Shown: one piece after another, positions 48,814 to 63,300 of the stretch
Layout of the letters: every line of letters begins with the position of its first letter
Numbering within the stretch: position 1 is the first letter of the stretch
From: Clusia tigrina
Taxonomy: Eukaryota > Arthropoda > Insecta > Diptera > Clusiidae
Reading direction: 5' to 3'
DNA length: 64,000 bases
NCBI GenBank assembly: GCA_920105625.2
Contig: OV050030.1
Span: 213,264,325 to 213,328,324 of the forward strand
Notes under the pieces: generated by a model
What the model saw: the letters and a program-made list of their open reading frames with translations, nothing else
Database searches by the model: none
Told to the model about the DNA's origin: nothing
Translations under genes and position numbers: made by a program

Positions 48814-51445
48814 ATGCTACACTTGAGTCCCAAATCAAACACTGATAAAACTTCAAATGGCCCTAACGGTGCGTCATATACCTATCAAAGTTTGCAACAA
48901 TCAAGTGCTTGTAACTTTTTACTGAAGCGTCATAAAATCTGGAAATTTTGTGAGAATAAAGAACTCGAGCCTCTTATCAATTTAAGCTATCGCTCATAGC
49001 TATGCTACCCTTGAGTCCCAAATCAAACACTGATAAAACTTCAAATGGCCCTAACTTCTATAAGGTGCCTCCCACACCTATCAAAGTTTGCAACAATCAA
49101 TTGCTTGCAACTTTTTATGGGAGCGTCAAAAAAGTTTGAAATTTTGTGACAATAAAGTACTCGAGCCTCTTACCAATTTAAGCTATCGCTCATAGCTATG
49201 TTACCCTTGAGTCCCAAATCAAACACTGATAAAACTTCAAATGGCCCTAACATCTATACGGTGCGTCCTATATCCATCAAAGTTTGTAACTTTTTACTGG
49301 AGCGTCATAAAATCTTGAAATTTTGTGACAATACATTACTCGAGCCACTTATCAATTTAAGCTATCGCTCATAGCTATGCTACCCGTGTGTCCCAAATCA
49401 AACACGTATAAAACTTCAAATGGCCCTAACTTCTATACGGTGCGTCCAACACCTATCAAAGTTTGCAACAATCAATTGCTTGCAACTTTTTACGGGAGCG
49501 TCATAAAATCTTCAAATTTTGTAACAATAAAGTACTCGAGCCTCTTATCAATTTAAGCTATCGCTCATAGCTTTGCTACCCTTGAGTCCCAAATCAAACA
49601 CTGATAAAACTTCAAATGGCCCTAACTTCTATACGGTGCGTCCTATACCAATCAAAGTTTGTAACAATCAAATGTTTGTAACTTTTTACTGGAGCGTCAT
49701 AAAATCTTGAAATTTTGTGACAATAAAGTACTCAAGAATCTTGTCAATTTCAGCTATCACTCATAGCTATGCTACCCTTGAGTCCCAAGTCAAACACTGA
49801 TAATACTTCAAATGGCCCTAACTTCTATACGGTGCATCCTACACTTATCAAAGTTTTCAACATTCAAATGCTTGTAACTTCTTACTGGAGAATCATTAAA
49901 TCTTGAAATTTTGTGACAATAAAGTACTCGAGCCTCTTGTAAAGTTAAGCAATCGCTCATAGCTATGCTACACTTGAGTCCCAAATCAAACACTGATAAA
50001 ACATCAAATGGCCCTAACGGTGCGTCATATACCTATCAAAGTTTGCAACAATCAAGTGCTTGTAACTTTTTACTGGAGCGTCAAAAAATCTGGAAATTTT
50101 GTGAGAATAAAGTACTCGAGCCTCTTATCAATTTAAGCTATCGCTGATAGCTATGCTACCCTTGAGTCCCAAATCAAACGCTGATAAAACTTCAAATGGC
50201 CCTAACTTCTATACGGTGCGTCCTATACCTATCAAAGTTTCCAACAATCAAATGCTTGTAACTTTTTACTGGAGCTTAATAAAATCTTGAAATTTTGTGA
50301 CAATAAAGTACTCGAGCCTTTTATCAATTTAAGCTATCGCTCATAGCTATGCTACCCTTGAGCCCCAAATCAAACACTGATAAAACTTCAAGTGGCCCTA
50401 ACTTCTATACGGTGCGTCCTATACACATCAAATTTTGTAACAATCAAATGTTTGTAACTGTTTACTGGAGCGTCATAAAATCTTGAAATTTTGTGACAAT
50501 AAAGTACTCGAGCCTCTTATCTATTTAAGATATCGCTCATAGCTATGCTACCCTTGAGTCCCAAATCAAACACGTATAAAACTTCAAAAGGCCGTAAATT
50601 CTATAAGGTGCCTCCCACACCTATCAAAGTTTGCAACAATCAATTGCTTGCAACTTTTTATGGGAGCGTCAAAAAACTTTGAAATTTTGTGACAATAAAG
50701 TACTCGAGCCTCTTACCAATTTAAGCTATCGCTCATAGCTATGTTACCCTTGTCAAATCAAACACTGATAAAACTTCAAATGGCCCTAACATATATACGG
50801 TGCGTCCTATATCCATCAAAGTTTGTTACTTTTTACTGGAGCGTCATAAAATCTTGAAATTTTGTGACAATAAATTACTCGAGCAATTTAAGCTATCGCT
50901 CATAGCTATGCTACCCGTGAGTCCCAAATCAAACACGTATAAAACTTCAAATGGCCCTAACTTCTATACGGTGCGTCCAACACCTATCAAAGTTTGCAAC
51001 AATCAATTGCTTGCAACTTTTTACGGGAGCGTCATAAAATTTTCAAATTTTGTAACAATAAAGTACTCGAGCCTCTTATCAATTTAAACTATCGCTCATA
51101 GCCGAACTTCTATACGGTGCGTCCTATACCCATCAAAGTTTGTAACAATCAAATGTTTGTAACTTTTTACTGGAGCGTCATAAAATCTTGAAATTTTGTG
51201 ACAATAAAGTACTCAAGAATCTTGTCAATTTAAGCTATCACTCATAGATATGCTACCCTTGAGTCCCAAATCAAACACTGATAATACTTCAAATGGCCCT
51301 AAATTCTATACGGTGCATCCTACACTTATCAAAGTTTTCAACATTCAAATGCTTGTAACTTCTTACTGGAGAGTCATAAAATCTTGAAATTTTGTGACAA
51401 TAAAGTACTCGAGCCTCTTGTAAAGTTAAGCAATCGCTCATAGCT
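48814..51445 (+). repeat. Delta HOR, copy 3 (14-mer, 2,632 bp)
   Basis: It repeats copy 2 slot for slot with equal length, in direct tandem. It has the expected TATGGGAGCGTC where copy 2 has the patch, and a private GGCCGTAAATTC near 50591. Confidence 0.95.
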
Positions 51446-54266
51446 ATGCTACACTTGAGTCCCAAATCAAACACTGATAAAACTTCAAATGGCCCTAACG
51501 GTGCGTCATATACCTATCAAAGTTTGCAACAATCAAGTGCTTGTAACTTTTTACATGAGCGTCATAAAATCTGGAAATTTTGTGAGAATATGGTAATATG
51601 GTACTCGAGCCTCTTATCAATTTAAGCTATCGCTCATAGCAATGCTACCCTTGAGTCCCAAATCAAACACGTATAAAAATTTAAATGGCCCTAACTTCTA
51701 TACGGTGCGTCCCACACACAATCAATTGCTTGCAACTTTTTACGGGAGCGTCATAAAATCTTGAAATTTTGTAACAATAAAGTACTCGAGCCTCTTATCA
51801 ATTTAAGCTATCGCTCATAGCTTTGCTACCCTTGAGTCCCAAATCAAACATTGATAAAACTTCAAATAGCCCTAACTTCTATACGGTGCGTCCTATACCC
51901 ATCAAAGTTTGTAACAATCAAATGTTTGTAACTTTTTACTGGAGCCACATAAAATCTTGAAATTTTGTGACAATAAAGTTCTCGAGAATCTTGTCAATTT
52001 AAGCTATCACTCATAGCTATGCTACCCTTGAGTCCCAAATCAAACACTGATAATACTTCAAATGGCCCTAACTTCTATACGGTGCATCCTACACATATTA
52101 AAGTTTTCAACATTCAAATGCTTGTAACTTCTTACTGGAGAGTCATAAAATCTTAAAATTTTGTGACAATAAAGTACTCGAGCCTCTTGTAAAGTTAAGC
52201 AATCGCTCATTGCTATGCTACCCTTGAGTCCCAAATCAAACACTGATAAAACTTCAAATGGCCCTAACGGTGCGTCATATACCTATCAAAGTTTGCAACA
52301 ATCAAGTGCTTGTAACTTTTTACTGGAACGTCATAAAATCTGGAAATTTTGTGAGAATAAAGTACTCGAGCCTCTTATCAATTTAAGCTATCGCTGATAG
52401 CTATGCTACCCTTGAGTCCCAAATCAAACACTGATAAAACTTCAAATGGCCCTAACTTCTATACGGTGCGTCCTATACCTATCAAAGTTTCCAACAATCA
52501 AATGCTTGTAACTTTTTACTGGAGCTTAATAAAATCTTGAAATTTTGTGACAATAAAGTACTCGAGCCTCTTATCAATTTAAGCTATCGCTCATAGCTAT
52601 GCTACCCTTGAGCCCCAAATCAAACACTGATAAAACTTCAAGTGGCCCTAACTTCTATACGGTGCGTCCTATACACATCAAATTTTGTAACAATCAAATG
52701 TTTGTAACTGTTTACTGGAGCGTCATAAAATCTTGAAATTTTGTGACAATAAAGTACTCGAGCCTCTTATCTATTTAAGATATCGCTCATAGCTATGCTA
52801 CCCTTGAGTCCCAAATCAAACACGTATAAAACTTCAAAAGGCCCTAAATTCTATAAGGTGCCTCCCACACCTATCAAAGTTTGCAACAATCAATTGCTTG
52901 CAACTTTTTATGGGAGCGTCAAAAAACTTTGAAATTTTGTGACAATAAAGTACTCGAGCCTCTTACCAATTTAAGCTATCGCTCATAGCTATGTTACCCT
53001 TGAGTCCCAAATCAAACACTGATAAAACTTCAAATGGCCCTAACATCTATACGGTGCGTCCTATATCCATCAAAGTTTGTAACTTTTTACTGGAGCGTCA
53101 TAAAATCTTGAAATTTTGTGACAATAAATTACTCGAGCCACTTATCAATTTAAGCTATCGCTCATAGCTATGCTACCCGTGAGTCCCAAATCAAACACGT
53201 ATAAAACTTCAAATGGCCCTAACTTCTATACGGTGCGTCCAACACCTATCAAAGTTTGCAACAATCAATTGCTTGCAACTTTTTACGGGAGCGTCATAAA
53301 ATCTTCAAATTTTGTAACAATAAAGTACTCGAGCTTCTTATCAATTTAAACTATCGCTCATAGCTTTGCTACCCTTGAGTCCCAAATCAAACACGTATAA
53401 AACTTCAAAAGGCCCTAAATTCTATAAGGTGCCTCCCACACCTATCAAAGTTTGCAACAATCAATTACTTGCAACTTTTTATGGGAGCGTCAAAAAACTT
53501 TGAAATTTTGTGACAATAAAGTACTCGAGCCTCTTACCAATTTAAGCTATCGCTCATAGCTATGTTACCCTTGTCAAATCAAACACTGATAAAACTTCAA
53601 ATGGCCCTAACATATATACGGTGAGTCCTATATCCATCAAAGTTTGTTACTTTTTACTGGAGCGTCATAAAATCTTGAAATTTTGTGACAATAAATTACT
53701 CGAGCAATTTAAGCTATCGCTCATAGCTATGCTACCCGTGAGTCCCAAATCAAACACGTATAAAACTTCAAATGGCCCTAACTTCTATACGGTGCGTCCA
53801 ACACCTATCAAAGTTTGCAACAATCAATTGCTTGCAACTTTTTACGGGAGCGTCATAAAATTTTCAAATTTTGTAACAATAAAGTACTCGAGCCTCTTAT
53901 CAATTTAAAATATTGCTCATAGCCGAACTTCTATACGGTCCGTCCTATACCCATCAAAGTTTGTAACAATCAAATGTTTGTAACTTTTTACTGGAGCGTC
54001 ATAAAATCTTGAAATTTTGTGACAATAAAGTACTCAAGAATCTTGTCAATTTAAGCTATCACTCATAGATATGCTACCCTTGAGTCCCAAATCAAACACT
54101 GATAATACTTCAAATGGCCCTAACTTCTATACGGTGCATCCTACACTTATCAAAGTTTTCAACATTCAAATGCTTGTAACTTCTTACTGGAGAGTCATAA
54201 AATCTTGAAATTTTGTGACAATAAAGTACTCGAGCCTCTTGTAAAGTTAACCAATCGCTCATAGCT
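51446..54266 (+). repeat. Delta HOR, copy 4 (15-mer, 2,821 bp)
   Basis: Lengths are 196 (188+8), 181, 196, 196, 188, 196, 196, 196, 179, 196, 196, 167, 196, 146 and 196, summing to 2,821. The first four slots are the 769-bp tetramer seen at 20330. The slots from 52215 match 18039-19552 at offset 34,176. It shares the 50-bp deletion with copies 2 and 3 but the 53366 monomer only with copy 1, so it combines features of both lineages. Confidence 0.92.
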
Positions 54267-55615
54267 ATGCTACACTTGAGTCCCAAATCAAACACTGATA
54301 AAACTTCAAATGGCCCTAACGGTGCGTCATATACCTATCAAAGTTTGCAACAATCAAGTGCTTGTAACTTTTTACATGAGCGTCATAAAATCTGGAAATT
54401 TTGTGAGAATATGGTAATATGGTACTCGAGCCTCTTATCAATTTAAGCTATCGCTCATAGCTATGCTACCCTTGAGTCCCAAATCAAACACGTATAAAAA
54501 TTTAAATGGCCCTAACTTCTATACGGTGCGTCCCACACACAATCAATTGCTTGCAACTTTTTACGGGAGCGTCGTAAAATCTTGAAATTTTGTAACAATA
54601 AAGTACTCGAGCCTCTTATCAATTTAAGCTATCGCTCATAGCTTTGCTACCCTTGAGTCCCAAATCAAACACTGATAAAACTTCAAATAGCCCTAACTTC
54701 TATACGGTGCGTCCTATACCCATCAAAGTTTGTAACAATCAAATGTTTGTAACTTTTTACTGGAGCGACATAAAATCTTGAAATTTTGTGACAATAAAGT
54801 TCTCGAGAATCTTGTCAATTTAAGCTATCACTCATAGCTATGCTACCCTTGAGTCCCAAATCAAACACTGATAATACTTCAAATGGCCCTAACTTCTATA
54901 CGGTGCATCCTACACATATTAAAGTTTTCAACATTCAAATGCTTGTAACTTCTTACTGGAGAGTCATAAAATCTTAAAATTTTGTGACAATAAAGTACTC
55001 GAGCCTCTTGTAAAGTTAAGCAATCGCTCATAGCTATGCTACCCTTGAGTCCCAAATCAAACACTGATAAAACTTCAAATGGCCCTAACGGTGCGTCATA
55101 TACCTATCAAAGTTTGCAACAATCAAGTGCTTGTAACTTTTTACTGGAACGTCATAAAATCTGGAAATTTTGTGAGAATAAAGTACTCGAGCCTCTTATC
55201 AATTTAAGCTATCGCTGATAGCTATGCTACCCTTGAGTCCCAAATCAAACACTGATAAAACTTCAAATGGCCCTAACTTCTATACGGTGCGTCCTATACC
55301 TATCAAAGTTTCCAACAATCAAATGCTTGTAACTTTTTACTGGAGCTTAATAAAATCTAGAAATTTTGTGACAATAAAGTACTCGAGCCTCTTATCAATT
55401 TAAGCTATCGCTCATAGCTATGCTACCCTTGAGCCCCAAATCAAACACTGATAAAACTTCAAGTGGCCCTAACTTCTATACGGTGCGTCCTATACACATC
55501 AAATTTTGTAACAATCAAATGTTTGTAACTGTTTACTGGAGCGTCATAAAATCTTGAAATTTTGTGACAATAAAGTACTCGAGCCTCTTATCTATTTAAG
55601 ATATCGCTCATAGCT
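54267..55615 (+). repeat. Delta HOR, copy 5 (partial, 7 monomers)
   Basis: The slots follow copy 4 at offset 2,821 up to 55615. At the next slot, where a C-like monomer with AATTCTATAAGG is expected, a type B monomer with CTATCATGC and the ATATGGTA duplication appears instead. The HOR stops here. Confidence 0.88.
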
Positions 55616-57371
55616 ATGCTACCCTTGAGTCCCAAATCAAACACTGATAAAACTTCAAATGGCCCTAACGGTGCGTCATATACCTATCATGCTTTGCAAC
55701 AATCAAGTGCTTGTAACTTTTTACATGAGCGTCATAAAATCTGGAAATTTTGTGAGAATATGGTAATATGGTACTCGAGCCTCTTATCAATTTAAGGTAT
55801 CGCTCATAGCTATGCTACCCTTGAGTCCCAAATCAAACACGTATAAAAATTTAAATGGCCCTACCTTCTATACGGTGTGTCCCACACCTATCAAAGTTTG
55901 CAACAATCAATTGCTTGCAAGTTTTTACTGGAGCGTCATAAAATCTTGAAATTTTGTAACAATAAAGTACTCGAGCCTCTTATCAATTTAAGCTATCGCT
56001 CATAGCTTTGCTACCCTTGAGTCCCAAATCAAACACTGATAAAACTTCAAATAGCCCTAACTTCTATACGGTGCGTCCTATACCCATCAAAGTTTGTAAC
56101 AATCAAATGTTTGTAACTTTTTACTGGAGCGACATAAAATCTTGAAATTTTGTGACAATAAAGTACTCGAGCCTCTTGTCAATTTAAGCTATCACTCATA
56201 GCTATGCTACCCTTGAGTCCCAAATCAAATACTGATAAAACTTCAAATGGCCCTAACTTCTATAGGGTGCATCCTACACCTATCATAGTTTTCAACGTTC
56301 AAATGCTTGTAACTTCTTACTGGAGAGTCATAAAATATTGAAATTTTGTGACAATAAAGTACTCGAGCGTCTTGTAAAGTTAAGCAAAAGCTCATAACTA
56401 TGCTACCCTTGAGTACCAAATCAACCACTGCTCAAACTTCAAATGGCCCTAACAGTGCGTCATATACCTATCAAAGTTTGCAACAATCAATTGCTTGCAA
56501 CTTTTTACGGTAGCGTCATAAAATCTTGAAATTTTGTAACAATAAAGTACTAGAGTCTCTTATCAATTTAAGCTATCGCTCATAGCTATGCTACCCTTGA
56601 GTCCCAAATCAAACACTGATAAAACTTCAAATGGCCCTAACCTCTATACGGTGCGTCCTATACCCATCAAAGTTTGTAACAATCAAATATTTGTAACTTT
56701 TTACTGGAGCGTCATAAAATCTTGAAATTTTGTGACAATAAAGTACTCGAGCCTCTTATCTATTTAAGATATCGCTCATAGCTATGCTACCCTTGAGTCC
56801 CAAATCAAACACTGATAAAACTTCAAATGGCCCTAACGGTGCGTCATATACCTATCATGGTTTGCAACAATCAAGTGCTTGTAACTTTTTACATGAGCGT
56901 CATAAAATCTGGAAATTTTGTGAGAATATGGTAATATGGTACTCGAGCCTCTTATCAATTTAAGCTATCGCTCATAGCTATGCTACCCTTGAGTCCCAAA
57001 TCAAACACGTATACAAATTTAAATGGCCCTAACTTCTATACGGTGCGTCCCACACCTATCAAAGTTTGCAACAATCAATTGCTTGCAACTTTTTACTGGA
57101 GCGTCATAAAATCTTGAAATTTTGTAACAATAAAGTACTCGAGCCTCTTATCAATTTAAGCTATCGCTCATAGCTTTGCTACCCTTGAGTCCCAAATCAA
57201 ACACTGATAAAACTTCAAATAGCCCTAACTTCTATACGGTGCGTCCTATACCCATCAAAGTTTGTAACAATCAAATGTTTGTAACTTTTTACTGGAGCGA
57301 CATAAAATCTTGAAATTTTGTGACAATAAAGTACTCGAGCCTCTTGTCAATTTAAGCTATCGCTCATAGCT
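55616..57371 (+). repeat. Hexamer tandem, 1,168 bp (1.5 units)
   Basis: 55616-56783 has six monomers: 196 (188+8), 196, 196, 196, 188 and 196. 56784-57371 repeats the first three. Shared private markers are CCTATCATGC/CCTATCATGG and the ATATGGTA duplication at 55758 and 56926, exactly 1,168 bp apart. The C monomers here keep the 15 bp lost in the delta relatives. Confidence 0.88.
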
Positions 57372-60300
57372 ATGCTACCCTTGAGTCCCAAATCAAACAC
57401 TGATAAAACTTCAAATGGCCCTAACTTCTATTCGGTGCGTCCTATACTCATCAAAGTTTGTAACAATCGAATGTTTGAGACTTCTTACTGGAGCATCAAA
57501 AAATCTTGAAATTTTGTGACAATAAAGTACTCGAGCCTCTTGTCAATTTAAGCTATCACTCATAGCTATGCTACCCTTGAGTCCCAAATCAAACACTGAT
57601 AAAACTTCAAATGGCCCTAACGGTGCGTCATATACCTATCAAAGTTTGCAACAATCAAGTGCTTGTAACTTCTTACTGGAGAGTCATAAAATCTTGAAAT
57701 TTTGTGACAATAAAATACTCCAGCCTCTTGTAAAGTTATGCAATCGCTCATAGCTATGCCACCCTTGAGTCCCAAATCAAACACTGATAAAACTTCAAAT
57801 GGGCCTAACTTCTATACGGTGCGTCCTATACCCGTCAAAGTTTGTAATTATCAAATGTTTGTAACTTTTTACTGGAGCTTCATAAAATCTTGAAATTTTG
57901 TGTCAATAAAGTACTCGAGCCTCTTGTCAATTTAAGCTATCGCTCATAGCTATGCTACCCTTGAGTCCCAAATCAAACACTGATAAAACTTCAAATGGCC
58001 TTAACTTCTATACGATGCGTCCTATACCTATCAAAGTTTCCAACAATCAAATGTTTGTAACTTTTTACTGGAGCGACATAAAATCTTGAAATTTTGTGAC
58101 AATAAAGTACTCGAGCCGCTTGTCAATTTAAGCTATCACTCATAGCTATGCTACCCTTGAGTCCCAAATCAAACACTGATAAAACTTCAAATGGCCCTAA
58201 CTTCTATAGGGTGCATCCTACACCTATCAAAGTTTTCAACGTTCAAATGCTTGTAACTTCTTACTGGAGAGTCATAAAATATTGATATTTTGTGACAATA
58301 AAGTACTCGAGCCTCTTGTAAAGTTAAGCAAAAGCTCATAGCTATGCTACCCTTGAGTACCAAATCAACCACTGCTCAAACTTCAAATGGCCCTAACGGT
58401 GCGTCATATACCTATCAAAGTTTGCAACAATCAATTGCTTGCAACTTTTTACGGTAGCGTCATAAAATCTTGAAAGTTTGTAACAATAAAGTACTAGAGC
58501 CTCTTATCAATTTAAGCTATCGCTCATAGCTATGCTACCCTTGAGTCCCAAATCAAACACTGATAAAACTTCAAATGGCCCTAACCTCTATACGGTGCGT
58601 CCTATACCCATCAAAGTTTGTAACAATCAAATATTTGTAACTTTTTACTGGAGCGTCATAAAATCTTGAAATTTTGTGACAATAAAGTACTCGAGCCTGT
58701 TGTCAATTTAAGCTATCACTCATAGCTATGCTACCCTTGAGTCCCAAATCAAACACTGATAAAACTTCAAATGGCCTTAACTTCTATTCGGTGCGTCCTA
58801 TACTCATCAAAGTTTGTAACAATCAAATGTTTGAAACTTTTTACTGGAGCGTCATAAAATCTTGAAATTTTGTGACAATAAAGTACTCGAGCCTCTTGTC
58901 AATTTAAGCTATCACTTATAGCTATGCTACACTTGAGACAAAATCAAACACTGATAAAACTTCAAATGGCCCTAACGGTGCGTCATATACCTATCAAAGT
59001 TTGCAACAATCAAGTGCTTGTAACTTCTTACTGGAGAGTCATAAAATCTTGAAATTTTATGACAATAAAATACTCGAACCTCTTGTAAAGTTATGCAATC
59101 GCTCATAGCTATGCCACCCTTGAGTCCCAAATCAAACACTGATAAAACTTCAAATGGGCCTAACTTCTATACGGTGCGTCCTATACCCGTCAAAGTTTGT
59201 AATTATCAAATGTTTGTAACTTTTTACTGGAGCGTCATAAAATCTTGAAATTTTGTGTCAATAAAGTACTCGAGCATCTTGTCAATTTAAGCTATCGCTC
59301 ATAGCTATGCTACCCTTGAGTCCCAAATCAAACACTGATAAAACTTCAAATGGCCCTAACTTCTATACGGTGCGTCCTATACCTATCAAAGTTTCCAACA
59401 ATCAAATGCTTGTAAATTTTTACTGGACCGTCATAAAATCTTGTAATTTTGTGACAATAAAGTAATCGAGCCTCTTGTCAATTTAAGCTATCACTCATAG
59501 CTATGCTACCCTTGAGTCCCAAATCAAACACTGATAAAACTTCAAATGGCCCTAATTTATATACGGTGCGTCCTATACCCATCAAAGTTTGTAACAATCA
59601 AAGGTTTGTAACTTTTTACTGGAGCGTCATAAAATCTTGAAATTTGGTGACAATAAAGTACTCGAGGCTCTTATGAATTCAAGCTATCGCTCATAGCTAT
59701 GCTACCCTTGAATCCCAAATCAACCACTGATAAAACTTAAAATGGCCCTAACTTCTATAAGGTGCTCCCTATACCTATCAAAGTTTGCAACAATCAAATG
59801 GTTGTAACTTTTTACTGGAGCTTAATAAAATCTTGAAATTTTGTGACAATAAAGTACTCGAGCCTCTTATCAATTTAAGCTATCGCTCATAGCTATGCTA
59901 CCCTTGAGTCCCAAATCAAACACGTATAAAACTTCAAATGGCCCTAACTTCTATACGGTGCGTCCCACACCTATCGAAGTTTGCAACAATCAATTGCTTG
60001 CAACTTTTTACGGGAGCGTCATAAAATCTTGAAATTTTGTAACAATAAAGTATTCGAGCCTCTTATCAATTTAAGCTATCGCTCATAGCTATGCTACCCT
60101 TGAGTCCCAAATCAAACACTGATAAAACTTCAAATGGCCCTAACATCTATACGGTGCGTCCTATACCCATCAAAATGTGTAACAATCAAATGTTTGTAAC
60201 TTTTTACTGGAGCGTCATAAAATCTTGAAATTTTGTGATAAGAAAGTACTCGAGCCTCTTATCAATTCAAGCTATGGCTCATAGCTATGCTACCGTTGAG

Positions 60301-63300
60301 TCCAAAATCAAACACGTATAAAACTTCAAATGGCCCTAACTTCTATACGGTGCGTCCCACACCTATCAAGGTTTGCAACAATCAATTGCTTGCAACTTTT
60401 CACGGGAGCGTCATAAAATCTTGAAATTTTGTGACAATAAAGCACTCGAGCCTCTTGTCAATTTAAGCTATCACTCATAGCTATGCTACCCTTTAGTCCC
60501 AAATCAAACACTGAGAAAACTTCAAAGGCCCTAACTTCTATACGGTGCATCCTACACCTATCAAAGTTTTCAACGTTCAAATTCTTGTAACTTCTTACTG
60601 GAGAGTCATAAAATCTTGAAATTTTGTGACAATAAAGTACTCGAGCCTCTTGTAAAGTTAAGCAATCGCTCATAGCTATGCTACCCTTGAGTCCCAAATC
60701 TAACACTGATAAAACTTCAAATGGCCCTAACGGTGCGTCATATACCTATCAAAGTTTGCAACAATCAAGTGCTTGTAACTTTTTACTGGAGCGTCATAAA
60801 ATCTGGAAATTTTGTGAGAATAAAGTACTCGAGCCTCTTATCAATTTAAGCTATCGCTCATAGCTATGCTACCCTTGAGTCCCAAATCAAACACGTATAA
60901 AACTTCAAAAGGCCCTAACTTCTATACGGTGCGTCCCACACCTATCAAAGTTTGCAACAATCAATTGCTTGCAACTTTTTACGGGAGCGTCATATAACCT
61001 TGAAATTTTGTGACAATAAAGTACTCGAGCCTCTTATCAATTTAAGCTATCGCTCATAGCTATGTTACCCTTGAGTCCCAAATCAAACACTGATAAAACT
61101 TCAAATGGCCCTAACATCTATACGGTGCGTCCTATATCCATCAAAGTTTGTAACAATCAAATGTTTGTAACATTTTACTGGAGCGTCATAAAATCTTGAA
61201 ATTTTGTGACAATAAAGTACTCGAGCCTCTTGTCAATTTAAGCAATCGCTCATAGCTATGCTACCCTTGAGTCCCAAATCAAACACTGATAATACTTCAA
61301 ATGGCCCTAACTTCTATACGGTGCATCCTACACATATCAAAGTTTTCAACATTCAAATGCTTGTAACTTCTTACTGGAGAGTCATAAAATCTTGAAATTT
61401 TATGACAATAAAGTACTCGAGCCTCTTGTAAAGTTAAGCAATCGCTCAGAGCTATGCTACGCTTGAGTCCCAAATCAAACACTGATAAAACTTCAAATGG
61501 CCCTAACGGTGCGTCATATACCTATCAAAGTTTGCAAAAATCAATTGCTTGCAACTTTTTACGGTAGCATCATAAAATCTTGAAATTTTGTAACAATAAA
61601 GTACTCGAGCCTCTTGTCAATTTAAGCTATCACTCATAGCTATGCTACCCTTGAGTCCCAAATCAAACACTGATAAAACTTCAAATGGCCCTAACTTCTA
61701 TTCGGTGCGTCCTATACTCATCAAAGTTTGTAACAATCAAATGTTTGAAACTTTTTACTGGAGCGTCATAAAATCTTGAAATTTTGTGACAATAAAGTAC
61801 TCGAGCCTCTTGTCAATTTAAGCTATCACTCATAGCTATGCTACCCTTGAGTCCCAAATCAAACACTGATAAAACTTCAAATGGCCCTAACGGTGCGTCA
61901 TATACCTATCAAAGTTTGCAACAATCAAGTGCTTGTAACTTCTTACTGGAGAGTCATAAAATCTTGAAATTTTGTGACAATAAAATACTCGAGCCTCTTG
62001 TAAAGTTATGCAATCGCTCATAGCTATGCCACCCTTGAGTCCCAAATCAAACACTGATAAAACTTCAAATGGGCCTAACTTCTATACGTTGCGTCCTATA
62101 CCCGTCAAAGTTTGTAATTATCAAATGTTTGTAACTTTTTACTGGAGCGTCATAAAATCTTGAAATTTTGTGTCAATAAAGTACTCGAGCCTCTTGTCAA
62201 TTTAAGCTATCACTCATAGCTATGCTACCCTTGAGTCCCAAATCAAACACTGATAAAACTTCAAATGGCCCTAACATCTATACGGTGCGTCCTATACCCA
62301 TCAAAGTGTGTAACAATCAAATGTTTGTAACTTTTTACTGGAGCGTCATAAAATCTTGAAATTTTGTGATAAAGTACTCGAGCCTCTTATCAATTTAAGC
62401 TATGGCTCATAGCTATGCTACCCTTGAGTCCCAAATCAAACACGTATAAAACTTCAAATGGCCCTAACTTCTATACGGTGCGTCCCACACCTATCAAGGT
62501 TTGCAACAATCAATTGCTTGCAACTTTTCACGGGAGCGTCATAAAATCTTGAAATTTTGTGACAATAAAGCACTCGAGCCTCTTGTCAATTTAAGCTATC
62601 ACTCATTAGCTATGCTACCCTTGAGTCCCAAATCAAACACTGAGAAAACTTCAAATGGCCCTAACTTCTATACGGTGCATCCTACACCTATCAAAGTTTT
62701 CAACGTTCAAATGCTTGTAACTTCTTACTGGAGAGTCATAAAATCTTGAAATTTTGTGACAATAAAGTACTCGCTCATAGCTATGCTACACTTGAGTCCC
62801 AAATCAACCACTGCTAAAACTTCAAATGGCCCTAACGGTGCGTCATATACCTATCAAAGTTTGCAACAATCAATTGCTTGCAACTTTTTACGGTAGCGTC
62901 ATAAAATCTTGAAATTTTGTAACAATAAAGTACTAGAGTCTCTTATCAAATTAAGCTATCGCTCATAGCTATGCTACCCTTGAGTCCCAAATCAAACACT
63001 GATAAAACTTCAAATGGCCCTAACCTCTATACGGTGCGTCCTAAAACCCATCAAAGTTTGTAACAATCAAATGTCAGTAATTTCTTACTGGAGTGTCATA
63101 AAATCTTGAAATTTTGTGACAATAAAGTACTCGAGCCTCTTGTCAATTTAAGCTATCACTCATAGTTATGCTACCCTTGAGTCCCAAATCAAACACTGAT
63201 AAAACTTCAAATGGCCCTAACTTCTATACGGATCGTCTTATACCAATTAAAGTTTGTAACAATCAAATGTTTGTAACTTTTTACTGGAGCGTCATAAAAT

